Below, piece after piece: positions 1-7,265 of a stretch of DNA of 64,000 nucleotides. The translations under genes and the position numbers were made by a program. Source of the stretch: Paenibacillus oceani (GTDB lineage: Bacteria; Bacillota; Bacilli; Paenibacillales; NBRC-103111); assembly GCF_014705615.1 (NCBI RefSeq), contig NZ_JACXJA010000005.1, positions 186,001 to 250,000 of the forward strand, given 5' to 3'. The stretch's first letter is position 1; each line of letters starts with the position of its first letter. The notes beneath the pieces were generated by a model that worked only from the letters and a program-made list of their open reading frames with translations, made no database searches and was not told where the DNA came from.

Positions 1-406
1 TGAGCTCAGCCCCCGTCCAATTGTTGTAGCCGATCACGATCGGATGCGAGCCTTGCCTCACAACGACAGGAACCGAGTAAAATACATCGCGCTCCGAAGG
101 CGTGCCGAACAGGAGGAATACGTTCTCCGCTTCGGGAACCGCCGCTGGGTATGAAGCGCTCTCAAGCGCTATGTATAGATGGCGGTCATCGTACAGCAGC
201 TTGGCACGCATGTCCCTTCCGGCAAGTTCGTTGTGAAACATCGTCACAAATCCATTCAACGCCGGTGCCTGCTCCCATTCCCGCTCCACCAGCTCCCCGT
301 CGATTTGCGGAGCCGAATCCGCTTTCGCCATAACCGCCCATCTATCCGTATATAACCGGACCGCCGGTTCCGCGGCGTTTTCGCTTGCCGTTCCCAATCG
401 ACCCAC
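1..406 (-). CDS. Partial carbohydrate-binding (CBM9-like) protein, C-terminus off the window
   Basis: The frame stays open from position 406 to the window edge, giving about 135 residues of a protein that continues leftward. I chose a GTG start at 404-406 because GGGAGG lies 7 bases upstream. From about residue 33 it reads PQIDGELVEREWEQA and then KLLYDDRHLYIALE, the pattern of family 9 carbohydrate-binding modules and related sugar-binding beta-sandwiches. It lies 19 bp behind a Gfo/Idh/MocA oxidoreductase and is probably the third gene of that operon, which fits a role with sugars or sugar derivatives. No secretion signal is visible in the first 30 residues. The missing C-terminus could hold a catalytic domain, so the full function is unknown. 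Confidence 0.55.
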   Translation of the reverse strand, partial: MGRLGTASENAAEPAVRLYTDRWAVMAKADSAPQIDGELVEREWEQAPALNGFVTMFHNELAGRDMRAKLLYDDRHLYIALESASYPAAVPEAENVFLLFGTPSERDVFYSVPVVVRQGSHPIVIGYNNWTGAEL

Positions 407-425
407 TCCGATCCCTCCCGCACCA

Positions 426-1442
426 TTAGTCCCCGTTAGAGGGAATTGCGACGATTTTCCGCTCGGCTGCCGACAGATAAGCGGCTTCCATCAGCTGCGT
501 CAGCGCCAGCCCGTGCCCGATCGGAATCGCCGTCGGCTTGTCATACAAAACGTAGTCGACCCACTGGTCGAGCGGCGCCGGCATACCCGCAGGCAGCCTC
601 TCCGGCTTGATCCAGCCCGGACAAGGACCGGACGGCAGAAGCGAGCTCCGAATCTCCGCGTCCTTGCCGATCAGGAGACAACCCTCCGTGCCGTATATTT
701 CCACCAGTCCGGGGGAATGCCGGCTCGCAAACCCTGCTTCCACAACCGCCATGCAGCCGTCCCGGTATTGCATCGTAACGACGGCGTTGTCCTCCACTTC
801 CCTGCCGGTCACATAGCCGAACTGGGCGGATACCGATTCGGGCATCCCGAGAAAATGATAAACCAGCACCATCGGATGTGCGCCAAGATCGATCAGCGCC
901 CCGCCTCCGCTGGATTCCCGGTCGACAAAATGCGGAGGCAGCCAGCCAGCCGGAGCACCTTCCCGCGGCAGCAGCCCGTCGTGGGCCAGACGTATCCGAA
1001 CATACGTGATCCGTCCGAGCAGCTCCTGCTCCAGCACCTGCTTGGCGTACAGCGTCTTCTCATCGCCAAGCTTCGGCAGCGAGACGGTCAGCTTTACGCC
1101 CCTCCGCCCCGCTGCGGCTATGATCCGGTCCGCTTCCTCGGTTCGCAGAGCCAGCACTTTCTCAGTGAAGATATGTTTCCCGGCTTCAGCCGCAGCGATG
1201 ATCACTTCCGGATGTTTGGTAGTCGGAGCGTTTACAACAACCGCATCCACTTCCTCGCTTGCAAGAACCTCATCCAGATCACTGTAATAAGGCACGTTCA
1301 GCTGTTCGGCGAACCGGCTGCCGCGGGCGGCGTCCTCGTCCCAGACCGCGACGATGGAGCAATCGGTCCTCTCCGACAATTTTTTGGCGTAACCTGGCGC
1401 ATGTACGTGCCAGAAGCTGAGTATGGCGATCCGAAGCTTCAT
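426..1442 (-). CDS. Gfo/Idh/MocA family oxidoreductase, atypical nucleotide-binding loop
   Basis: A 338-residue protein with the two-domain layout of the family: an N-terminal Rossmann fold, an EK pair at residues 94-95 in the place of the usual EKP, and GGGALIDLGAHP near 179-190 in the substrate domain. Members oxidise or reduce sugars and inositols with NAD(P). The first beta-strand turn, where GxGxxG/A normally sits, reads AILSFWHVHAPGY, so the classical glycine loop is replaced. Some family members keep this variant, so it need not be inactive. The ATG overlaps the stop of the upstream paralogue by 4 bp (ATGA), indicating translational coupling. Substrate cannot be told from sequence. Confidence 0.85.
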   Translation of the reverse strand: MKLRIAILSFWHVHAPGYAKKLSERTDCSIVAVWDEDAARGSRFAEQLNVPYYSDLDEVLASEEVDAVVVNAPTTKHPEVIIAAAEAGKHIFTEKVLALRTEEADRIIAAAGRRGVKLTVSLPKLGDEKTLYAKQVLEQELLGRITYVRIRLAHDGLLPREGAPAGWLPPHFVDRESSGGGALIDLGAHPMVLVYHFLGMPESVSAQFGYVTGREVEDNAVVTMQYRDGCMAVVEAGFASRHSPGLVEIYGTEGCLLIGKDAEIRSSLLPSGPCPGWIKPERLPAGMPAPLDQWVDYVLYDKPTAIPIGHGLALTQLMEAAYLSAAERKIVAIPSNGD

Positions 1443-2446
1443 GACGACACCTTCCTTCCCAGATCGGTTCGATCGGCCGAACCGGGTTCGTACCCCGCCG
1501 CCTCATAGATCGCCTCGGTAAACTTCACGACTTTCAGTGCGTACTCGCCGGACACCATCACTTCGCGCCGGCCGAGTATCGCATCGACAAAGCTGCTGTC
1601 GGGATCGGTCTCGGCTTCGGGAAGCCGGGGCTGGACCGGATCTTCTCCGTACCGGTGCAGCGTAATGACACCGTTGTCATAAAAGATCCCGCCCGACTCG
1701 CCAATAAAGGCATAGGTTTCCTTCAGCTTCTGCAGCGGCGCGTATCCGATAATAGTCATCGTTCCGATAACGCCCTGATCGTAGCGGATGCTGGTCAGCG
1801 TATCGACTTCCACCGGAGACCCGTAACACTCCAACTGAACCGTCACCGACTGCGGCGTCAAATTCGTCGTCCACAGCAGGACATCGATTATATGGCTGCC
1901 GGAATCCATCAGCATGCCGCCCCCGGACAGCGCAGGATTTTGCCTCCACGTCCCTTCCTGGGACTTCTTCCAATTTTGGTACAACGCCGCCTGTACGCTC
2001 GTCAGCTTGCCGATCGTTCCGTCCTGAATGGCTGAACGGATGTACAGGAACGGCGGCAGAAAATGACGCTGAAACGATACTTGCAATACTTTGCCGCACG
2101 ATTCCGACAAAGCGATCAACCGTTCCGCTTCCGCCGAGCTGCAAGTCATCGGCTTCTCGACCAGCACGTGCTTGCCTGCCGACAGCGAGTCCCGGATATG
2201 CCCGTAATGCAACGTATGCGGCGAACAAATGACGACCGCATCCAGCTCCGTGTCGTTCAACATGTCCGTGTGGCTGTCGAACTCCTGCACTTGATCCAGC
2301 CCGAACTTTTCCTTGAGAAAAGCCCGGCTCCCCGCCCCCGGGTCGGCCAGCGCCACAATCCGCACCTCCTCCAACCGGGACATTCTCAAAACATGACTGT
2401 GAGCGATGTTGCCGCAGCCGATTATTCCAACTCGTATAGGACTCAT
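1439..2446 (-). CDS. Gfo/Idh/MocA family oxidoreductase, canonical
   Basis: A 335-residue NAD(P)-dependent dehydrogenase. It has the canonical GIIGCGNIA loop at residues 7-15, EKPM at 97-100 and GGGMLMDSGSHIID in the substrate domain. The frame is open for 21 codons further upstream, but I start at the ATG ending at 2446, because AGAGGGGGA precedes it at good spacing and the protein then begins SPIRVGIIG as in relatives. It is the first gene of a probable three-gene operon with the next oxidoreductase and the carbohydrate-binding protein. It is divergent from a LysR gene across 270 bp, so that regulator may control it. Substrate unknown; a sugar or cyclitol is the family expectation. Confidence 0.88.
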   Translation of the reverse strand: MSPIRVGIIGCGNIAHSHVLRMSRLEEVRIVALADPGAGSRAFLKEKFGLDQVQEFDSHTDMLNDTELDAVVICSPHTLHYGHIRDSLSAGKHVLVEKPMTCSSAEAERLIALSESCGKVLQVSFQRHFLPPFLYIRSAIQDGTIGKLTSVQAALYQNWKKSQEGTWRQNPALSGGGMLMDSGSHIIDVLLWTTNLTPQSVTVQLECYGSPVEVDTLTSIRYDQGVIGTMTIIGYAPLQKLKETYAFIGESGGIFYDNGVITLHRYGEDPVQPRLPEAETDPDSSFVDAILGRREVMVSGEYALKVVKFTEAIYEAAGYEPGSADRTDLGRKVSS

Positions 2447-2652
2447 GCCCAATCCCCCTCTTTGCCGATGATGATGTTGATTATACAGAGCGGGCTGGAG
2501 CGCGGACAATGCAATCTGATGCCCTCCGGCTGCACTTTCATTACCTCATGCGGCAGGCTGCGCAGCGGAGGATATCAAATTACTACAAAGCGGGACGGAC
2601 CGGGCGGCATGATCGGCAAAATGGACAGTACCCCCGTTTCCTGACGGAAGAT

Positions 2653-2680
2653 TTGAACGGGGGCTCTTGTATGGTATACA
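2653..2680 (+). promoter_or_regulatory. Probable sigma-A promoter of the LysR gene with overlapping dyad
   Basis: TTGAAC at 2653-2658 and TATACA at 2675-2680 are 16 bp apart, 37 bp before the LysR start. The -10 lies within a GTATAC-rich partial dyad at 2667-2686, a plausible operator for autoregulation of the regulator and for the divergent oxidoreductase operon. This is inference from motif reading only. Confidence 0.45.
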
Positions 2681-2716
2681 GTATAAGGATGGAAATGTTG
2701 CGAAGGGGGAAGCCGC

Positions 2717-3685
2717 ATGGAATTCAGGCAGTTGCAGTACGCCATTCAAATCGCCGCAGAGAAAAACTTTTCGCGCGCCGCCGAAAAGCTGCACATCGCC
2801 CAGCCTTCGCTAAGCCAGCAGCTGTCCAAGCTGGAGAAGGAGCTCGGAGTGCTGCTGTTTCACCGGAACACGAACTCGGTTGAACTGACGCATGCCGGAG
2901 CGGTATTCGTGGATAAAGCGCAGAAAATTGTCGACATGGTCGGGGAAATCCGGCAGGAAATGGACGACATCTCCCAGCTTCGCAAAGGGAAGCTGATTAT
3001 CGGGAGCATGCCGATTACCGGCGCTCATATGCTGCCTCATATTCTCCCCGTGTTCCAGGAACGGTACCCGGATATCGAAATCGCCCTCGTCGAAGAAACG
3101 TCGGCGAACTTGACGCAGCTTACTTCGGAAGGCAAAACCGACTTCAGCCTGCTGGCGCTTCCTCTGCAGGAGCAATCTCTGGAGTATGAGGTGCTGATCG
3201 ACGAGGAGCTGCGGCTGGCGGTGCCGCGGAACCATCCCGCCCTCTCCGTCCCGTCCGCCGACGGGACGGTCGATTTGGCTTCCTTTGCCGGCGAGCCGTT
3301 TATTTTGCTGAAGAAAGGACAGGGCTTGTATCAGACGGCGATCGATTTATGTCTGGCTGCCGGTTTTACGCCCCGTATCGCCTTCGAGAGCAGCAACATC
3401 GAGACTGTGCAATCGCTTGTAGCTGCAGGCATGGGCGTCGCTTTCATCCCCGCGATGGTCGAGAGGGGCAAGTGGAGCGAGATGGCGCCCGCCTATTTAA
3501 CCGTTAGAGGGAGGCCGGCCCGGACGCTCGTCATCGCGCGGCGCAAAGGCCGCTACATGTCCAAGGCGGCGCAGGCGTTCATCGGGACGATGCACGAGCT
3601 GGTCGGCCAATCCGCAAACCGGCGCTCCGGCGCGCCAAGCGGCAAGCCGGGTGCAGACACGCTGCAGGAAGGAGCGGAAGCATGA
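2717..3685 (+). CDS. LysR family transcriptional regulator
   Basis: A 322-residue protein with a LysR winged helix-turn-helix at the N-terminus (helices around residues 18-37, AAEKLHIAQPSLSQQL), a linker helix, and a periplasmic-binding-type effector domain from about residue 90. AAGGGGG stands 7 bases before the ATG. It is divergent from the oxidoreductase operon, the usual position for a LysR activator, and its last codons overlap the start of the PhnP-like gene (ATGA), so the two are co-translated. The C-terminal 25 residues are rich in R, G, S and A and look like a disordered tail. The effector is unknown. Confidence 0.92.
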   Translation: MEFRQLQYAIQIAAEKNFSRAAEKLHIAQPSLSQQLSKLEKELGVLLFHRNTNSVELTHAGAVFVDKAQKIVDMVGEIRQEMDDISQLRKGKLIIGSMPITGAHMLPHILPVFQERYPDIEIALVEETSANLTQLTSEGKTDFSLLALPLQEQSLEYEVLIDEELRLAVPRNHPALSVPSADGTVDLASFAGEPFILLKKGQGLYQTAIDLCLAAGFTPRIAFESSNIETVQSLVAAGMGVAFIPAMVERGKWSEMAPAYLTVRGRPARTLVIARRKGRYMSKAAQAFIGTMHELVGQSANRRSGAPSGKPGADTLQEGAEA

Positions 3686-4461
3686 CGGAACATTTAACCT
3701 TTCTGGGGACGGGAGATTCGATGGGCGTGCCGCGTTCCTACTGCGATTGTGGAATCTGCTCGGAAGCGCGGTCGACGGGTCTTAACCGGAGGTTCCGCTC
3801 TTCGGTGATGATCCATACGGACGAGGGAGATCTGCTGCTGGACTGCGGGCCGGACTGGCCCGCGCAGATGGAGCTGCTGGGCAAGCGGCTGCTCGAACAC
3901 GTCCTGATCACGCACCCGCATCATGACCATATCGCGGGCTTGCCCGAATGGCTGGACGCCTGCCGGTGGACCGGAAGCCGCGGAACCGCATATGCGCCCG
4001 AGTCCGCATTCAGGACGATCCGCAGCCAATACCCTTGGCTGGAGCGGCGGCTTACCTACGTTCCCAACGACCGGGGCATGCATTTCGGAGGATGGTTCAT
4101 TGTTCCGTGGGAAGTGTGTCACGGCCAGAACGGCACTTCGTACGCGTACCGCTTCGAAAAAACCGGCTACGCCTGGGCTTATTGCTCTGATGCGATCCGG
4201 CTGACCGAACAACAAAAAAAGCCGCTTCACGGCTTGAACATGCTTGTGCTCGGCACCAATTTCTACAAAGAGACGGCCGATCCGGCCACGCGCTCCGTGT
4301 ACGATATGACCGAAGCGGTCGAACTGTTGCGGGAAGTGAAGCCGCAGGCCGTTTATTTTACGCATATGTCTCACGGGGTCGATATCGATGCTGCCTATCC
4401 GCTGCCTCCGAATGTCACACTGGCCCGGCTCGGCATGAGGGTCGATCTGGGACATCGGTAG
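3682..4461 (+). CDS. PhnP-like metallo-beta-lactamase-fold phosphodiesterase
   Basis: A 259-residue hydrolase. HPHHDH at residues 78-83 is the dinuclear metal motif of the fold. Cysteines 21, 23 and 26 (CDCGIC) match the extra structural zinc site known in PhnP, the phosphoribosyl cyclic phosphate phosphodiesterase. Later motifs include YCSDA (near 170) and a final TH in YFTHMSHG. No other phn (C-P lyase) gene is in the window, so a role in phosphonate use is not supported by context; relatives act on other cyclic phosphodiesters. The start overlaps the LysR stop by 4 bp. Confidence 0.8.
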   Translation: MTEHLTFLGTGDSMGVPRSYCDCGICSEARSTGLNRRFRSSVMIHTDEGDLLLDCGPDWPAQMELLGKRLLEHVLITHPHHDHIAGLPEWLDACRWTGSRGTAYAPESAFRTIRSQYPWLERRLTYVPNDRGMHFGGWFIVPWEVCHGQNGTSYAYRFEKTGYAWAYCSDAIRLTEQQKKPLHGLNMLVLGTNFYKETADPATRSVYDMTEAVELLREVKPQAVYFTHMSHGVDIDAAYPLPPNVTLARLGMRVDLGHR

Positions 4462-4473
4462 ACGCCCGCCGCT

Positions 4474-4502
4474 CTCCTCGGGACTGCGGACATCCCGGGG
4501 AG
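4474..4502. terminator. Hairpin between convergent genes
   Basis: CTCCTCGGGA and TCCCGGGGAG can pair around a 9-base loop, with one bulge-like mismatch. It lies between the stops of the PhnP-like gene and mgsA, which converge, but there is no clear U-tract on either strand. Confidence 0.4.
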
Positions 4503-4523
4503 TTGTCTGGACCGCTGCCGCCG

Positions 4524-4955
4524 TTACCCTTCCGTTCCGCTTCTGCGTTCAAGCCGGTACCGGTGTACGATATTTCTCCAGGCCAGGTCGTGCCTCTCGA
4601 GCGATTTCACTAACAGCTCGGCGGTTGCGATATTCGTCGCCACCGGCACGCATTGAACGTCGCACAGTCGCAAGAGCGCGGTGACATCAGGCTCGTGCGC
4701 CAATGCGACAAGCGGGTCGCGAAGGAAGATGACCGCGTCGATCTCATTTTGCGCGACCAACGCTCCGATCTGCTGATCGCCGCCAAGCGGCCCCGCCTTT
4801 AATTTGTACACGTGAAGCTTGGCTTCCTCGGCAATTTTCTGCCCGGTCGAACCGGTTGCGAACAACGAGTGCTGGGAGAAAATTTTCTCATACGCTATCA
4901 CCAGGTTCACCAATTCTTCCTTCTTCACATCGTGCGCGATTAAAGCGATATTCAT
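4524..4955 (-). CDS. mgsA: Methylglyoxal synthase, stand-alone paralogue
   Basis: A 143-residue enzyme converting dihydroxyacetone phosphate to methylglyoxal and phosphate, a bypass of lower glycolysis. Residues His8, Asp60 (in GPLGGDQQ), His87 and Asp90 align with the catalytic H19, D71, H98 and D101 of the E. coli enzyme, so it should be active. GGAGGAG precedes the ATG. It stands alone, with converging and non-related neighbours, unlike the second copy at 48586-49002, which sits in the conserved dapB operon. A very AT-rich upstream region carries a near-consensus CcpA site. The C-terminal tail is a few residues longer and more basic than that of the paralogue. Confidence 0.95.
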   Translation of the reverse strand: MNIALIAHDVKKEELVNLVIAYEKIFSQHSLFATGSTGQKIAEEAKLHVYKLKAGPLGGDQQIGALVAQNEIDAVIFLRDPLVALAHEPDVTALLRLCDVQCVPVATNIATAELLVKSLERHDLAWRNIVHRYRLERRSGTEG

Positions 4956-5093
4956 ACAACCCTCTCCTCCCGATCCCTATTTTTGTTAGTTAACATGACG
5001 CATATAGTGCTGATAGTTGAATTTTACATCAGTTTTTTTGTTAATTCAATGCTTTATGTCATATAAATTAACATTAATTTGGATTATTTTTAG

Positions 5094-5107
5094 TTAAAAC
5101 GCTTTCA
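5094..5107 (-). promoter_or_regulatory. Probable cre (CcpA) site upstream of mgsA
   Basis: On the minus strand the sequence is TGAAAGCGTTTTAA, which matches the Bacillus cre consensus TGWAANCGNTNWCA at all but one position. It lies about 140 bp before the mgsA start within an AT-rich promoter region. Carbon-source control of methylglyoxal synthesis is biologically reasonable; whether it activates or represses cannot be judged. Confidence 0.5.
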
Positions 5108-5419
5108 TGTAATTTTAACTTACACATTGAGGGGCCGAACGTGCAAGAACGTCTGAACAATCGTTTGACGCGCAACTCTATACCTGTCACCAGAGGGAAC
5201 GAACGTTAGCTATCGCTTTTCCCCTATTATCGTTCTTAGGATGAGTTTTTCCAGCGCGGGAAAGCTTCAAATCCGGTTGCCTGCTGCAGCTTTTTATGGG
5301 AACAGGCCGGGTTTGGCTGCGCTGACACCGCCATGGGCTGCTCACGAGAGCTTTCCCGACCCCGCGGCCTCCGAGCGGCGCTGTTTCGCTCCATGAAGGC
5401 TGTCGGTCGGCCATAATAA

Positions 5420-5562
5420 GAGTTTCTGACACCCTCTATTTTCGGCCTTTTCGAAAAGCCGGGGCGAATAAAGGCGGTTCGCACCCCTTATTTCCACCAA
5501 CTGGCTGGGGCCGCACCCTTTTCGCCGATTTTAGCAGCTGCAAACCACCCTTAATCCGCTTC
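5420..5562 (-). repeat. Dispersed intergenic repeat, copy 1
   Basis: Read on the minus strand this stretch aligns with 21711-21852. Shared blocks, in order, are GCGAAAAGGGTGC, CAGTTGG, GAAATAAGGGGTG, AACCGCC followed by TATTCG, GCGAAAAG/TCGAAAAG and AAAATAGA. Spacing is nearly the same in both copies, with substitutions between blocks. Both copies are intergenic. A related, more diverged unit with TTTGAAGCTT may be present near 5255-5290. Confidence 0.7.
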
Positions 5563-5599
5563 CGCTCCCCTACGCTGAATGTCGAACCTGCTTTCACGC

Positions 5600-5629
5600 A
5601 AAAAAAGAACTGCCCTAAACAGGCAGTCC
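5600..5629 (-). terminator. Rho-independent terminator of the aminotransferase operon
   Basis: On the minus strand GGACTGCC and GGCAGTTC pair around a 7-base loop and are followed by seven T. It is 25 bp after the stop of the last gene of the operon. Confidence 0.85.
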
Positions 5630-5654
5630 CCTTTTATCGCAACAAACCTATTTC

Positions 5655-6413
5655 TTATTTGCCCAACGCCTTCACATTGCCTGAGAAAATCGCCCGCTTC
5701 GTTTCCTCCGGAATTTCCACCATATCAACCACGCAATGAGAGCTTTTCAAGCAGTACAGCGGATGCTGGGAGCCGTACATGATTTTCCCGGCAGGGATCA
5801 CCTTCAGCAGCTCTTCGAGCACGAACACTTTATCTTTCAGCCCCGATGTGTCGACGAACAGCCTCGGCAAGTCGTTGATTTCCTGCTTCATGGTCGAAAT
5901 TTCGCCGAAACGGATATTCAAAATGACAATATCCAGATCCGGCTGGCCGGATACGAACGTTTGCAGGGCGGCGACTTCAAGCGGCTTCGGCTTCAACAAA
6001 TAATCCAAACGCTCGTCTTCCATCCGTTTCGTTACGAATAGCGGCAGCCGGTGTTTCTTCAGCGCCTCGCACAGCTCGGCTACGGGCGCCGTATTCAGAT
6101 CGTAATCGTGATAAGTCGGATAAATGCGGACTCCTTGTATGCCGAACCTGGCGATTCCATCCTCGATGTCGCGCTGCCAGCCCGGCAAGGTCGGGTTTAC
6201 AGTCAGCACATGTTTGTACTCCGTGCCGCCGATCATCTCGTGCAGCTCCTCGTCCCCTTCGAACGGATCGTTATAAAAGATGCTGTTCAAGGAAGCGACA
6301 TAACCGCCCGTAATCTGATTATCCTGATGAACGTTCCTCAGATCGGCGAGCGTATTTTTGCGAATTTTACGAAACGGCCAATGGCCGAGTAATGCGTTAA
6401 CGTCCGTGTTCAA
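5655..6413 (-). CDS. Amidohydrolase-fold protein lacking the N-terminal HxH
   Basis: A 252-residue TIM-barrel protein of the amidohydrolase-related group (COG2159-like). It starts at TTG with AGGAGGGG 7-8 bases upstream. The N-terminus reads DVNALLGHWPFR, where ordinary members have a metal-binding HxH. Several family members share this N-x-x-x-G-x-WPFR opening, so the fold is clear but the metal site is altered. Late motifs FVDTSGL and GSQHPLYC stand where strand 6-8 residues normally are. It is the last of three co-directional genes, 37 bp after a second amidohydrolase, and is followed by a strong terminator. Substrate unknown; a partner or non-catalytic role is possible. Confidence 0.75.
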   Translation of the reverse strand: MNTDVNALLGHWPFRKIRKNTLADLRNVHQDNQITGGYVASLNSIFYNDPFEGDEELHEMIGGTEYKHVLTVNPTLPGWQRDIEDGIARFGIQGVRIYPTYHDYDLNTAPVAELCEALKKHRLPLFVTKRMEDERLDYLLKPKPLEVAALQTFVSGQPDLDIVILNIRFGEISTMKQEINDLPRLFVDTSGLKDKVFVLEELLKVIPAGKIMYGSQHPLYCLKSSHCVVDMVEIPEETKRAIFSGNVKALGK

Positions 6414-6450
6414 CCGTGTTCCCCTCCTGGCGTGTGTAACCGGTGCGGCG

Positions 6451-7200
6451 TTATCCGACCTTCAAGCTGCGGTCGAACAGCTCCAGCGCGTTTTTGTAGT
6501 AAATCCGGTCTTTGTCTTCCTGCGACAGATCCGCTTCTTCCACTTGGCCGTAATTCACCAGATAGGTGATCGGCATATCGGAACCGAATACGATCCGGTC
6601 CGCTCCGACCCGCTCCACTGCATAATCGACGTCGTCCCGTCGGAACGGGGTTCCCGAGAAATCGTGCCATACGTTGCGCAAGCCCCGTACCGCTCTGATC
6701 CCATGATAACAGTTGCCGCCAAAATGTGCCATAAGCAGCTTCGCTTCCGGATAACGCCGCGCCAGATTGGCCACATGAACGCCCGTCGTCTCGTAGGTCA
6801 GTTGATCGACCGCCTTGTGAAACGAATGGATCAGGATCGGGATATTAAAATCGATGCACCGCTCAACAAGCGGAAATACGCGCGGATCGTCGCAAAACGT
6901 CGCTACCCACAGCTTCATTCCGTTCATGCCGTACTGCTCGATTCCCCGGTTCAACACATCCAGCGCGTTCGCATGCGCCGGACTTACGTAACAATACCCT
7001 TCCACCATTCCGGGCTGTTCCTTCATAAATCGATATACATCCGCATTTAATTGTCCGACTTCCGCTTCATCCGGATAATGCGACTTCAGTCCGGACACGT
7101 GAATCTTCGATATTCCGAACAGATCGCACGCCCTCAGAAGCTCTCGTGTACTGTTCTCGTAGTCCCCGCCCCATATGTGCGTGTGTGCGTCTATGATCAT
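6451..7200 (-). CDS. Metal-dependent amidohydrolase (TIM-barrel)
   Basis: A 249-residue amidohydrolase of the COG2159 type, which includes decarboxylases and lactone or amide hydrolases. MIIDAHTHIWGG at the start gives the metal-binding HxH. Later landmarks are PILIHSFHK (His on strand 5), LMAHFGGN (His on strand 6) and VFGSDMP (Asp on strand 8), so the metal centre looks complete. The frame is open further upstream, but relatives begin at this Met; an ATG at 7236 is the alternative. It follows the aminotransferase gene by 65 bp and precedes a sister amidohydrolase that lacks HxH. Substrate cannot be assigned. Confidence 0.8.
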   Translation of the reverse strand: MIIDAHTHIWGGDYENSTRELLRACDLFGISKIHVSGLKSHYPDEAEVGQLNADVYRFMKEQPGMVEGYCYVSPAHANALDVLNRGIEQYGMNGMKLWVATFCDDPRVFPLVERCIDFNIPILIHSFHKAVDQLTYETTGVHVANLARRYPEAKLLMAHFGGNCYHGIRAVRGLRNVWHDFSGTPFRRDDVDYAVERVGADRIVFGSDMPITYLVNYGQVEEADLSQEDKDRIYYKNALELFDRSLKVG

Positions 7201-7265
7201 CGGTGTCACCGCTTTCCTGTATGCAGCATGCTTCATGATTGGGATTCCACTCGGCAAGCCGTTCC

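Larger units (their letters stand above)
4956..5654. other. Intergenic region: mgsA promoter, dispersed repeat, operon terminator
   Basis: About 700 bp without a supported gene. From 4980 to 5130 it is strikingly AT-rich and holds the mgsA promoter region and cre site. From about 5200 to 5562 it is GC-rich and holds copies of the dispersed repeat described separately. From 5600 it holds the terminator of the leftward aminotransferase operon. Short open frames here lack ribosome binding sites and lie in repeat sequence. Confidence 0.7.

Noticed and set aside
231-249. TTGTGAAACATCGTCACAA, a Rex-box-like palindrome
   Set aside because: It has a 9-base centre rather than the 8 of the Rex consensus and lies inside the coding sequence of the partial gene, away from any promoter.
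2507-2716. Short open frames in the divergent region before the LysR gene
   Set aside because: They lack ribosome binding sites and overlap the probable promoter and operator.
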